Positions 1 to 9,760 of a stretch of 64,000 bases of DNA are shown here, one piece after another. The notes below the pieces were generated by a model. The model did not search any database and was not told the origin of the DNA. It saw nothing but the letters and a program-made list of their open reading frames with translations. The position numbers and the translations under genes are program-made. Positions within the stretch are counted from its first letter, which is position 1. Each line of letters opens with the position of its first letter. Origin of the DNA: Climacium dendroides. Its lineage: Eukaryota; Streptophyta; Bryopsida; Hypnales; Climaciaceae. The stretch covers positions 39,001,213 to 39,065,212 of the forward strand of contig OX467084.1 in the NCBI GenBank assembly GCA_950106755.1. Reading direction: 5' to 3'.

Positions 1-668
1 GGATTTTGGAGCACCAACTTTGAAAGACTATAACTTATGACTTGTAAGTTCGATTCTGTTGAAATTTGGAGGAAGAGTAGATGGTGTTGTTAGCTTTTCA
101 AAAACTTATAACACACTTCATTTGAGATTATGATGTGTTTGGAGCATCCATTTTAGTGTTGCTGCTTTCTTCAAGAGTTTCAAGGCTTGCGGTTTTGATT
201 CCTACTTCATTTAGAACCACACAAACACTTGTATTAATATTTATACGGTGTATATACGGTCTATTATATACGTATTCTACATATTCATATACACATATTT
301 ATACGTATATACGTACACGAATTTTATGCGTATTTTATACTTGTATTGTACGACTATACGTACACGACTTTTATACATATTGTATATTTGGTATAAAGAC
401 GTTTGTATTTGAATACAAGTATTTCTACCTATACTTGTATACATACTCTTGCGTATTCAAGATTATTCTTTTACCTTGATGGTTCATCCATTTATTTACG
501 GACAGCTTTAGTTCCCTCCACTTGAAGTATTATCATCTATTGTATTCTCTTAGTTTGGTGTTATAAATCAAAGACCTGACTTTGTTTTCACTTGCTCCCA
601 AACCTAATCACTTCTAGTTGCAGCAAAAAACCCTGTGTTTCCCCTAAGCAAACTCTTATTACCCGACA
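1..668 (+). repeat. 5' LTR, 3' portion only
   Basis: Identical by eye to 9093-9760 and ending TTACCCGACA. It should be the last 668 bp of a 2753-bp LTR whose start lies before the window. Positions 230-470 are a low-complexity stretch rich in TATACG/TACGTA. A 114-codon frame at 135-479 begins with GTG and encodes a Tyr/Thr-rich biased product, so it is not taken as a gene. Confidence 0.93.
562..568 (+). promoter_or_regulatory. Possible LTR TATA box
   Basis: TATAAAT lies about 100 bp before the LTR end and recurs at 9654-9660 in the 3' LTR. If used, transcription would start near 595 and leave a short U5. Position and motif are the only support. Confidence 0.35.
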
Positions 669-670
669 TT

Positions 671-688
671 TGGTGCTTCCACTGAGAG
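671..688 (+). other. Primer-binding site for minus-strand priming
   Basis: TGGTGCTTCCACTGAGAG starts two bases after the LTR end, where a tRNA primer should anneal (its 3' CCA pairs with the leading TGG). I cannot name the priming tRNA; this is not the common initiator-Met type beginning TGGTATCAGAG. Confidence 0.7.
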
Positions 689-719
689 TGCTAAGGGGCT
701 ACTAGTTTTGGTTTTGGTA

Positions 720-3419
720 ATGGGAGAGAGTGGAGGAGATTCTGGTCCTGGACCTGGTGGTACCAGGAATGATATGGAGAGGGTGCTTGGTGCTCTTGTG
801 ATGTTCATGGAGCATCAAAGAGTACAACCCATTGATACTTATGGGTCTACCAAGGCTCTTAAGGGCGTTGTTGATAAGATTGGGAGGTTTGATGGGAAAG
901 ATATTACGAAGTTTTTAAAGGTGTATCTATGTGAGATGGAGGTGCATCTGGTTTCCGAAAACCGGATGATTCAGACTTTTGGTCTTGCTGTTGTGCCGGA
1001 GATTCGTGAGAGAATTCGAGAGATTATATTGGATGGTGCTGTTGAGACATGGACTATTTTTGAAGAAAGATTGAGGGATGAGTTTTTTGAAGAGGATTCT
1101 GAAAGGATGACTAAAAGATCCTTTTTAGACTGGGTGGAAGGACAACCTGGTAAAGATATGGGCCCAAATGAATTGCTTCGGGACTTCGAGAAGAAATATA
1201 ATCAACTACCTATGGCAGAGAAGCACCTTCTAGATGCCAGGAAGGCAGAGCTGTTTCTTCAAGCAGCTGATGATCTCTTGGAAGACAGACTTCTTATTCT
1301 TCTTGGAGATCGGACTACTGAAGGAGGTTTTACAAATGATTGGAGGAGGGTTGAAGAGACTGTTGGTCTATTAGCCAAGCAACGACGAGTGAAAGGGAGA
1401 GGTTCTACTTTACAAGTGGTGCAGTCACCTCACACAGTCACGAAGGAACGTAAGGTATCATTTGCGCCATCAAACTCTCCATCTACTCTAAAGTCTATAA
1501 AACCAGTAAGTGAGGAAACCCTTGAAGAGCTTATCAAGGGTTTCAAAGAACTCAAGGTGGAAGTGACTGAGTTGAGAAAGGCACAAGCTTCTGGTTCTTC
1601 TCCTTCATCTGATAGTGGGAGGAAATATGTGAAGAGGTGTGTATTTTGCGATCATGTGATCAAAGAAGGTGAAGAGCACAGACTTCGTGATTGCAAGGAG
1701 CTTGATGAGACTATTAAGAAGGGAATTGTGTATTTCAAAGATGGCAAGCTTCATGATGCGGCAGTGGATTTACCTTTGTCTACTAACTTTGGCAAAGGAG
1801 GTATGAAGAAGCTTTTGGAAGATAAGGTGGGAAAATCTAGTACTTTGCTCGCAGAAGAGGCAACGAGTTACAGTATTGGAATTGATCGTTGTCTGGCGGT
1901 TAATGCTTCTAAAATTATGGATGTAGAGATAATGAAAAGAGGAGCACATGCTATTAGGAGAGCCACTGGGTGGGAAGACTTAGTTGATGCCACCAGTATT
2001 AGAGCGTTTTTGGGTGAAGTACAAGGTGACAATGAACAACATGAAGTCTCAGTTGAAGAGAAGAGAGGGAGGGTTGGTGAGGATAATAATGAAGAGCCAA
2101 CATCTAAGAGAAGACCTCAAGGGCAAGCTAAGGCTCCTACAGAAGAGAGGCGTAAGGTTACTACGCGGGCAAAGACACCTAACCCTGCCTTTATACATCC
2201 TGGAGATGCACCGCTTCCTGATAGTGATTGGGGTCAGTCAAGTGGCAAGGAGAAGGAAAGAGAGAAGGAGACTTCTATCAAGACCAAGGCAAAGGGACCT
2301 GCTTATAAGCTCCAATCTGATATTGAAACTTCTATTGATTTAAAGGGAGTTTTGGAGGAGAGAATTCTTGATGCAAAAATTGAGTTTACACTCAGAGAAG
2401 CTCTTGGTATTGCAAAGAAGGATTTTCATGAGTTGATTATTGATATTATCAAGAGGAAGAGGCAAATGACGGCTGAGACAGTTATGGTGGAGGCTTTGGA
2501 TACGCATGTCACTGAAGAAGAAGAAACGGAGATTGGAGAAGTATTTGCTCTGATGGTTGAATCAAACAAGGAGGAGCAAGATGTTGTATTTAATGGAAGA
2601 GAGGAAGTGGAAGAAGGTCTTGATCTGACTCTTGATGAACATGAGATTTTGCATATATTTATTAATGATTGTGCAAGTGAAATGGAAGGAGGTGTTGTTG
2701 CGGCAAAGAGTCTTGTAGTGAATGATGGTACTATGGCCAAGAGTTTAGAAGGGGTGAGCAACTTTGAGACCAAGGTTGGGTCAATGGAGCGTATTATAAA
2801 AACGGAAGAGATGAAAGATAATATGGTCTCAATGGTGTTGTGCGAAGAGAGACTTCAAATGGAGGCCAATACCTTTGATTGTGCCATTGATTCATCAATG
2901 GACAGGGAGGATGGAGAAAAGTCAGAATTCTTTCAACCATTTTGGGCAAGGGCTACTACAGAAACGCGGGTGAGGCTTGGAGACCATGACGAATTAATTT
3001 TGGCCCTTGTAGACCATGGTTCAGAGATTAATATTATGTCTCGACAGGTCTATGAGAAGGGCAAATGGCCAATTGATATCCATCATGGTTGGGTGATGAG
3101 AGCGGCCAATAACGGTCGCAGTCAGTTATACGGAGCTTGTCCATCAATTCGTGCTAGGATTGGAGATGTGGAAGTGGAGCAGAATTTCTTTGTATCAAAT
3201 CAAGGAGCATATCCAGTTATACTAGGCCAACCATATATTACCGCCTCAAGAATGGAGACCAAAGTATTGGATGATGGATCTCATTATGCACGAATTCGAA
3301 GTCTTGATGGTAAAAAGTCTGTTCAATTCTTGACAGTGAAGCCTGAGAATGAAAGGCATCGACTTCAACTCAGAGAAGGGCCACTGAAATTTCGCTCTCA
3401 TGACTTTGAGGATTTCTAG
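720..3419 (+). CDS. Gag-protease polyprotein of the gypsy element
   Basis: An 899-aa product counted from the first ATG at 720. The capsid-like part (about residues 40-230) has the FDGKDITKFL region typical of plant and fungal gypsy Gag. At about residues 306-325 is a Cys-His knuckle spaced C-x2-C-x9-H-x4-C, longer than the standard x4 loop. A charged Lys/Glu-rich linker follows (about 420-720). The C-terminal 150 residues are a retropepsin-like protease whose active site reads ALVDHGSEIN, with His where Thr or Ser normally follows the catalytic Asp, and the usual ILGQPY segment later. It should form virus-like particles in the cytoplasm and cleave the polyprotein. The TAG stop at 3417 is ten bases past the point where the pol frame opens, in the -1 frame. 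Confidence 0.9.
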   Translation: MGESGGDSGPGPGGTRNDMERVLGALVMFMEHQRVQPIDTYGSTKALKGVVDKIGRFDGKDITKFLKVYLCEMEVHLVSENRMIQTFGLAVVPEIRERIREIILDGAVETWTIFEERLRDEFFEEDSERMTKRSFLDWVEGQPGKDMGPNELLRDFEKKYNQLPMAEKHLLDARKAELFLQAADDLLEDRLLILLGDRTTEGGFTNDWRRVEETVGLLAKQRRVKGRGSTLQVVQSPHTVTKERKVSFAPSNSPSTLKSIKPVSEETLEELIKGFKELKVEVTELRKAQASGSSPSSDSGRKYVKRCVFCDHVIKEGEEHRLRDCKELDETIKKGIVYFKDGKLHDAAVDLPLSTNFGKGGMKKLLEDKVGKSSTLLAEEATSYSIGIDRCLAVNASKIMDVEIMKRGAHAIRRATGWEDLVDATSIRAFLGEVQGDNEQHEVSVEEKRGRVGEDNNEEPTSKRRPQGQAKAPTEERRKVTTRAKTPNPAFIHPGDAPLPDSDWGQSSGKEKEREKETSIKTKAKGPAYKLQSDIETSIDLKGVLEERILDAKIEFTLREALGIAKKDFHELIIDIIKRKRQMTAETVMVEALDTHVTEEEETEIGEVFALMVESNKEEQDVVFNGREEVEEGLDLTLDEHEILHIFINDCASEMEGGVVAAKSLVVNDGTMAKSLEGVSNFETKVGSMERIIKTEEMKDNMVSMVLCEERLQMEANTFDCAIDSSMDREDGEKSEFFQPFWARATTETRVRLGDHDELILALVDHGSEINIMSRQVYEKGKWPIDIHHGWVMRAANNGRSQLYGACPSIRARIGDVEVEQNFFVSNQGAYPVILGQPYITASRMETKVLDDGSHYARIRSLDGKKSVQFLTVKPENERHRLQLREGPLKFRSHDFEDF

Positions 3420-3514
3420 AGAGCACGCGCGGAGTATGGGGGTCCGCGGGTGCACATGAATCTAGAAGTCTAAAATTCCCCGGTGTACATACTATTGAGA
3501 GTGGAATTTTGGGT

Positions 3515-6500
3515 ATGACAGAGTGTGGGTTTGTGCGGTTTGTGTGTATTGGAGATTTAGACCGTATATATAAGAAGGTTGTGAGAAAAATGGAGAATAA
3601 TTTGAGGAGTATGAACTTACTTTTGGACGAAGAAAGCATTCATGGAGTCTATGAAGAGAAAGGTATGACGGATAATGTAATGCAATTTTTGAAGACATTG
3701 GAAATGTATGGAATGGAGGGTGATACTATTGACGTTGTGATCAGCATACATTCGCAAACATTATATGATGAAATCTTCAAGGCGATGTCATTATTTGATG
3801 AATGTGGGAGCTATGGATTGAAAAAGGAAGTTGCTGTATATACAAAGTACAAAACAGTGGCGAAGAAGGTGAAGCCAGTAGCGACACAATTACCATCGGA
3901 TATTGATAAGCATATTAGACAAGCAGAGAAAGAGCCAAGTCTTAGAGGTTTGAAGAAGATTGGTCATGTATTTACGGAGGAAACATTAGCAAGTCTCAAG
4001 ATTGGAGGAGATGGATTTTTATTGGAGTTGGAGAGAAAGAAATTTCGAGACATGCTTTCTACTCATGGAAAGGCATTTGCTTCTTCATCAGATGAAATCG
4101 GATGTGTGCATCCAAGTGTGGTTGCACCAATGGTTATATTCACAGTTCCGCATGTGCCATGGGATTTGAAACCTATACCGGTTCCACGAGCTTTGCTCCC
4201 CAAGTTGATTGAATTATTGAAAGAGAAGGTGCGCATGGGGATACTAGAGCCTTCGATGGCTCCATATTCTAATCGATGGTTTACTGTGCCTAAAAAGTCT
4301 GGAGCATTGCGATTTATTCAAGATATGCAGCCAGCTAACAAGGTAACCATACGAAACAAAGGATCGGGGCCTATTGTTGATGAAGTAGCAGAAGCGTTTG
4401 CGGGGCATGCTATTTACTCTATTGGAGATTTGTATTCGGGTTATGATCAATTCCAACTTGCATTTGAGAGTAGGGATTTGACAACTATGAAAACTCCACT
4501 TGGGTTGGTTAGAATGTGTACATTGCCTCAAGGTGCTACCAATTCGGTAGCACATATGCAGAATGCTATGAATCAAATTTTGAAGGAGTTTGTACCACAC
4601 AAAACTATACCGTTTATAGATGACATTCCTATTAAAGGATGTGAAGAGGCAAACAGAGATTGTAGTATTCAAAATGATGGATGTAGAACATTTGTGAGTG
4701 AGCACATTAGAGATGTAGACAACATCTTGAGCAGATTAGAAGAGGTGAATCTAACTCTTTCTATTGAAAAATCTAGATTTGGAACCAATGAGATTTTGGT
4801 TGTTGGACACCAATGTGGATGGTATGGGAGGAAACCTAACCCTGAAAAAGTAGATGCTATTGGCAAGATGAAGGCTTGTAGCAATACTACTGAAGTAAGG
4901 AGGTTTCTAGGAGCATGTGTCTTTTATCAGATTTGGATACCACATTTTGCTCATATATCAGAAGCCCTTTATAAGCTATTGAGAAAAAAGAACAAGTTTG
5001 TTTGGAAACATGAGCAAGATTTGGCAATGAAAGAATTGAAGAACATCTTGCAGTCGCCGCCAATTTTGAAGCAGGTTGAATATGAAAGTGGAAGACCGGT
5101 GATTGTAACAGTTGACACAAGTCCAATAGCCATAGGGTGGGCTGTTGGCCAAAATGATGCAGAAGGAAATCGATTTGCTATCCGGTTTGGAGCAAGGATA
5201 CTTACTGAGCGTCAAAGAGCTTATCCACAAGTTAAGAGGGAGCTTTGGGGTGTGCTTACAGCTTTGAAAGCAGAAAGAAATTATATCATTGGTGCTGATG
5301 TTGTATTGGAGACGGACTGTTTACCTCTTTTGGGTATGATTTCTAATTGCAATTCACCAGATATTGCAATGCTTCGATGGATAGCGTACATCAAGTCATT
5401 GAATCCAATTTTAAAGCACATTACGGGCAAGATGAACCCTGTGGCGGATATGTTGTCAAGAGCCAAATACTTTGATGAAGAAGAAATAATGAGTTATGAA
5501 AAAGATGAAGATATTGAAGATGAAGGTTATGTATTGGCTACAGACATACAGAGTGGGGTTAATGAAGCATTGCCATTCAGAGAAGAGCTTTACAACGGAA
5601 GATTAAGGGATATTGGATTCTATATAAGTACTTTGGAGAGGCAAGAAGGATGGACGGACAAAGCTTTCAAAGACATCCGACATCAATCTTATGGGTATCT
5701 TTTGCAAGATGGTTTTTTATGGAAGAAGGCAAAGAGAACTGATGGGTTGCCATTAAGAGTGATTGATGATTTTGAAACTAAAAACCAAGTGCTTCGAGAG
5801 TTTCATGATGCTCTTTGGGCTGGTCATAGAGGAATTTGGGCCACTTATACTAAGATCAAAGAGCGGTATTGGTGGAAGGGTTTATATAAAGATGTGGAGG
5901 AGTTTGTTGCTTCATGTGTTACATGTCAACTTCAATCAAAGATTCGATATAGAGATGAGTTACATCCTACTTATCCTCCTTCTATCCATTTTCAGTGGGT
6001 GATTGATTTGGTTATAATGCCACCTGGAGTTTGGGGTATGAGATATCTTGTTTTGGCAAGAGAAGAGCTTTCAAATTTTGTTGAGGGAAGAGCGTTGAGA
6101 ACCAAAACCACTGAAGCAGTTTGCCGGTTTATACTTGAAGATATTTTCAGTCGATATGGGAGTATTGGTCAGATGAGAGCTGATAGAGGAGAATTGGATG
6201 TTGTTGAAGCGCGAAATTTCTTTGAGAGATATGGAGTGAAGTTGAGATTAACAACTGCTTACAATCCCGAGGCCAATGGCAAGAGTGAAAGGGGTCATCC
6301 TCCTATTATTCATGCATTGGTTAAGGCTTGTAAAGGGAAGGCCAATATATGGCCTAAACTACTTCCGTTTTCTTTGTGGGCTGATAGAACCACTCATAGT
6401 ACAGTTACAGGTTATATGCCCATTGAACTTATGCATGGACACAAGCCTATGATGCCTGGAGAAGAGTCTATTCCAACTTGGGTGTTTCTATCTTGGGAGG

Positions 6501-6964
6501 ATAATATTACAAGAGAGAGGTTATTGGAGATCCGTATTCAACAGCTTGGAAGATTGCCAGAGGATATGGAGATTGCACTTGAGAGACTCAAAGTTGCTAG
6601 GCTTGGGAATAAGGAAAGATTTGATAAAACTCATCGTTTAAGAATAAAGGAGATTGAAGAAGGAGATTGGGTATTGATGTTCGATAGTACATTGGAGAAT
6701 CAACATAGTACGGTGAAGAAGTTTTCACGAAGATGGTTTGGGCCTTATGTTGTTATGAAGAAGAATGGAAACGCCACTTATACACTCCGTGAGTTAGATG
6801 GTACTATGTTGAGAATTCCAGTAGCAAGTAAACGAATCAAAGCATTTCGAAGGAGAGATGGGAGATTTGATTCAAATGACTTGCATTTGATTTTCAATCC
6901 ACAAATGGCACAAGAAGATATTGGAGATGATGATGATGTTTATCTTGGGGATGATCATAGATAA
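3515..6964 (+). CDS. Pol polyprotein: reverse transcriptase, RNase H, integrase
   Basis: The frame is open from 3410; the first in-frame ATG is at 3515 (1149 aa). RT spans about residues 205-430: motif A SIGDLYSGYDQ, LPQGATNS, and catalytic FIDD. RNase H follows at about 525-660 with an intact acidic set (VTVDTS, KRELWG, LETDC, NPVADML). Integrase has an HHCC zinc module (H-x6-H-x29-C-x2-C), then catalytic Asp in VIDLVIMP, Asp in ADRGEL and Glu in NGKSERG, with 34 residues between the last two. A GPY/F-type module (RWFGPYVV) and an acidic tail close the protein. No internal stop or frameshift was seen. How it is translated is unclear: either a -1 frameshift in the 3410-3419 overlap, or reinitiation at 3515. 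Confidence 0.93.
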   Translation: MTECGFVRFVCIGDLDRIYKKVVRKMENNLRSMNLLLDEESIHGVYEEKGMTDNVMQFLKTLEMYGMEGDTIDVVISIHSQTLYDEIFKAMSLFDECGSYGLKKEVAVYTKYKTVAKKVKPVATQLPSDIDKHIRQAEKEPSLRGLKKIGHVFTEETLASLKIGGDGFLLELERKKFRDMLSTHGKAFASSSDEIGCVHPSVVAPMVIFTVPHVPWDLKPIPVPRALLPKLIELLKEKVRMGILEPSMAPYSNRWFTVPKKSGALRFIQDMQPANKVTIRNKGSGPIVDEVAEAFAGHAIYSIGDLYSGYDQFQLAFESRDLTTMKTPLGLVRMCTLPQGATNSVAHMQNAMNQILKEFVPHKTIPFIDDIPIKGCEEANRDCSIQNDGCRTFVSEHIRDVDNILSRLEEVNLTLSIEKSRFGTNEILVVGHQCGWYGRKPNPEKVDAIGKMKACSNTTEVRRFLGACVFYQIWIPHFAHISEALYKLLRKKNKFVWKHEQDLAMKELKNILQSPPILKQVEYESGRPVIVTVDTSPIAIGWAVGQNDAEGNRFAIRFGARILTERQRAYPQVKRELWGVLTALKAERNYIIGADVVLETDCLPLLGMISNCNSPDIAMLRWIAYIKSLNPILKHITGKMNPVADMLSRAKYFDEEEIMSYEKDEDIEDEGYVLATDIQSGVNEALPFREELYNGRLRDIGFYISTLERQEGWTDKAFKDIRHQSYGYLLQDGFLWKKAKRTDGLPLRVIDDFETKNQVLREFHDALWAGHRGIWATYTKIKERYWWKGLYKDVEEFVASCVTCQLQSKIRYRDELHPTYPPSIHFQWVIDLVIMPPGVWGMRYLVLAREELSNFVEGRALRTKTTEAVCRFILEDIFSRYGSIGQMRADRGELDVVEARNFFERYGVKLRLTTAYNPEANGKSERGHPPIIHALVKACKGKANIWPKLLPFSLWADRTTHSTVTGYMPIELMHGHKPMMPGEESIPTWVFLSWEDNITRERLLEIRIQQLGRLPEDMEIALERLKVARLGNKERFDKTHRLRIKEIEEGDWVLMFDSTLENQHSTVKKFSRRWFGPYVVMKKNGNATYTLRELDGTMLRIPVASKRIKAFRRRDGRFDSNDLHLIFNPQMAQEDIGDDDDVYLGDDHR

Positions 6965-6995
6965 CCTTGGCACATACCAGAGGATGTGCAGGTTT

Positions 6996-7007
6996 AGAAG
7001 GGGTGAA
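6996..7007 (+). other. Polypurine tract
   Basis: AGAAGGGGTGAA lies 31 bp after the pol stop and directly before the TGTCG that starts the 3' LTR. It is purine-rich with one T. Its position fixes the LTR start and thus the unusual LTR length. Confidence 0.75.
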
Positions 7008-7244
7008 TGTCGTGTTGTAAATAGGTGTGGTGTTTAAAAACTACGAAAAGAACTCTTTAGAACGTTAATGGAGTATAAGGATTGAGTTAGAAAAGGTGGG
7101 GTCGTGGAGAAATCCACGGTTTGGGTTTTGTACTACATCTTGTCGCTTAGCTCAGGGGAAGTAGGAGGCTGGCTGGCTGGTTATTTCCTGCCTTCACTAG
7201 CGGTGCCAAGTTGCCGCTGCTCAGATTGATTCAACGGGCCCGAT

Positions 7245-7300
7245 GGTATTCGAACCCGGAACCAGTCGACAACTAACGGGGACTTCAACAACCAGCCAAG
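7245..7300 (-). other. tRNA-like Pol III A/B boxes inside the LTR (possible SINE head)
   Basis: On the minus strand, TGGCTGGTTGTTGAAG (7298-7283) resembles an A box. GGGTTCGAATACC (7257-7245) is a close B-box match sitting in a T-arm-like context (GGTTCCGGGTTCGAATACC). The spacing suits a tRNA-derived SINE head. I cannot fold a complete tRNA around it. Confidence 0.4.
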
Positions 7301-7579
7301 TCCGCAACTTGGCGTTGATTGTTAGCCCCACAACGGTTTTATACCGTTGATGGTTGCATCGTGTGGTATCAGATGAACGAAGCAGTGTACCTTGATCCAT
7401 TTCTACATAGGTTTTCTTTTGAGACAAAAACATATACCTATAAATATTTGACTTGGGATTGGTTAGTTGGAATTAGCTTCTCAATGAAGCTATTAGTTTT
7501 GTATAAAGGGAATGGGTTACATTCCTTGGTTTAGAAGAACCTGTTTAGGCTTTGATTTTGGATTCAGTTATTTGTAGTG

Positions 7580-7999
7580 ATGGATTCGCAGAATCTTGAG
7601 GATTGGGAGCTACCATTATCTCAACCGCTGTTTGATCCTGATTTGCCTTCTACTTCAAGACGTCGTGTACGTGATGAAGTTGAGCCTTCTGAGCGTTGTG
7701 TTCAACCGCGAACAGATCCAGACCCAAGTAATTTTCAATTTGCAGCTGCAAGTATTCAACTTGATACCAGGGCCTTGGTTATTGTTTTGGAGGCTGAATC
7801 TACGCTTTCTGGAGATCATCAAATGATATTTGAAGGACGTTTTGAGAATAACGCTGAAAGGCAGATGGTTAGTCGCATTTCAAGTGAAGTTGGGCATCGC
7901 CTTTGGCTTCAAGGGCAACTCAGTCATTTGAGTAGTCAACGGAGGGCTAGTTTCATTTCCGAAGTAGTTCTTCAAATCCTTGAGTTTTTACATGTTTAG
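7580..7999 (+). CDS. LTR-embedded ORF, 139 aa, unknown function
   Basis: ATG at 7580, stop at 7997-7999, wholly within the LTR, so each full element carries two copies. The product starts MDSQNLEDWELPLSQPL. It is acidic and Pro/Ser/Arg-rich for the first 60 residues. The rest is more hydrophobic and probably helical (about residues 60-139), ending QILEFLHV. There is no signal peptide, transmembrane segment, Cys cluster or recognised domain. Codon use and GA-richness resemble gag and pol. It occupies the position downstream of pol where some elements keep an extra gene. I do not recognise it and assign no function. Confidence 0.55.
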   Translation: MDSQNLEDWELPLSQPLFDPDLPSTSRRRVRDEVEPSERCVQPRTDPDPSNFQFAAASIQLDTRALVIVLEAESTLSGDHQMIFEGRFENNAERQMVSRISSEVGHRLWLQGQLSHLSSQRRASFISEVVLQILEFLHV

Positions 8000-9760
8000 T
8001 CATTTATTTCCTCTTAAAATACCTTTAAGAGCGGTTGATTTGTATTCCAGTGTTTTTTTTATGTTGAGTTTAGAGGAACCTTAACTTGTTCTAAAGTTCC
8101 TACAATAAGTTGTGAGAAGGGTTTTTTTTCCTACTTGGTTTTTCCCTTCTAGTTGAATTTCTAAGATTTTAGTAAATGAATAGAAGATGTAGTGGAGATA
8201 AGAGGGAGTAGTACCTCAACCAATGGGCTTCTAGATGCCTTATGGGTCAAGTCATGGGCTGATGTGGTCCTTAGGAGAGGAGATAAGGAAGGAGGGGGCT
8301 TCCTCCTCCATCTCTTCTTTTTTTTGTGTGTTGTTATGGAAAAAGAAAAAAGTTTTTGCATACTGTGATTTTCGAGCGACTAAGGCTTTGTGTAGGAGAC
8401 GAATTTTGATTTGAGATTTGGCAGAGTTGCACACCTTGTTCTTGCGCTTCTTTTGGCACTAGTTTCACTTGATTTGGAGTTGTTATGAGAAAGTTATGAG
8501 TAAAAGAGTGAGGGAAGGTCTGCTGCTATCCGATTAGAGAAGTGGAGACTTCGAGCCTCTCCTGCAGACTCAATATTTCTTGTATTCAAGTGAAATTTAG
8601 AGGAAGTGTAGGTCTTATTGTTAGCTTTTCAAAAAGCTATCACACTTGTAAATTGAGTTTGTGAAACAAAAGTTATAGACAGAAATGTGAAGGAGTGATA
8701 GGAAGAAGGAGATGAAGTTAGAGATCGCTTCTACAAACTTTAGTTTTGAATTTGGAGTGTCATAGAACTTAGGTAGGGTGGAATTTGGAATTGAACATTT
8801 GGTGTAGAGTTTTAAGGCAAGTTAGGATTCCAACCTTTCAAGTTTCAAGAGTTTTAGAGTATTATTGAACATTTTGTGGCCGAAACTAGCACATGTACAT
8901 TCAGCTGCCAAGCAAATTTGAAGTGCTTAAGTTTGGGGTGCTATAGAAGGAGGAGTATTTGGAATTTTGAGTTCAGTTTTGGAGGAGATCTTTATGATAC
9001 TTTAAGCTTTTCAAAGACTCAAATATCAAGCAATTTGGAGCGTTTTTGAGCATTTTATGTCTTACAAGGTGTATGCATGTTCGGTTGCCAAGGGATTTTG
9101 GAGCACCAACTTTGAAAGACTATAACTTATGACTTGTAAGTTCGATTCTGTTGAAATTTGGAGGAAGAGTAGATGGTGTTGTTAGCTTTTCAAAAACTTA
9201 TAACACACTTCATTTGAGATTATGATGTGTTTGGAGCATCCATTTTAGTGTTGCTGCTTTCTTCAAGAGTTTCAAGGCTTGCGGTTTTGATTCCTACTTC
9301 ATTTAGAACCACACAAACACTTGTATTAATATTTATACGGTGTATATACGGTCTATTATATACGTATTCTACATATTCATATACACATATTTATACGTAT
9401 ATACGTACACGAATTTTATGCGTATTTTATACTTGTATTGTACGACTATACGTACACGACTTTTATACATATTGTATATTTGGTATAAAGACGTTTGTAT
9501 TTGAATACAAGTATTTCTACCTATACTTGTATACATACTCTTGCGTATTCAAGATTATTCTTTTACCTTGATGGTTCATCCATTTATTTACGGACAGCTT
9601 TAGTTCCCTCCACTTGAAGTATTATCATCTATTGTATTCTCTTAGTTTGGTGTTATAAATCAAAGACCTGACTTTGTTTTCACTTGCTCCCAAACCTAAT
9701 CACTTCTAGTTGCAGCAAAAAACCCTGTGTTTCCCCTAAGCAAACTCTTATTACCCGACA

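Larger units (their letters stand above)
1..9760 (+). mobile_element. Ty3/gypsy LTR retrotransposon, 5' end outside window
   Basis: In order: the last 668 bp of the 5' LTR, a primer-binding site, gag-protease ORF, pol ORF (RT, RNase H, integrase), a polypurine tract and a full 3' LTR. RT preceding integrase places it in Ty3/gypsy. LTR ends are TGTCG...CGACA. Bases 1-668 match 9093-9760 at a constant offset of 9092, and I saw no mismatch or gap, so the insertion is very recent. All three ORFs are intact, so the copy could be autonomous. There is no env-like gene and no integrase chromodomain. The 3' boundary at 9760 falls inside a minus-strand coding region, so the element disrupts that gene. 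The target duplication should be CCGCT (9761-9765) but the 5' copy is off the window. Confidence 0.93.
7008..9760 (+). repeat. 3' LTR, 2753 bp
   Basis: The start is set by the polypurine tract and by TGTCG mirroring the terminal CGACA; the end is set by identity with the 5' LTR end. It carries a 139-aa ORF (7580-7999), an antisense tRNA-like Pol III box pair (7245-7300) and the TATACG-rich stretch (about 9320-9560). Between 8000 and 9090 I see no further ORF of note, only AT-rich sequence with GAGTTTTGGAG-like phrases. Confidence 0.85.

Noticed and set aside
135..479. 114-codon frame in the LTR (also 9227-9571)
   Set aside because: It starts with GTG, and its Tyr/Thr-rich product comes from the TATACG low-complexity stretch.
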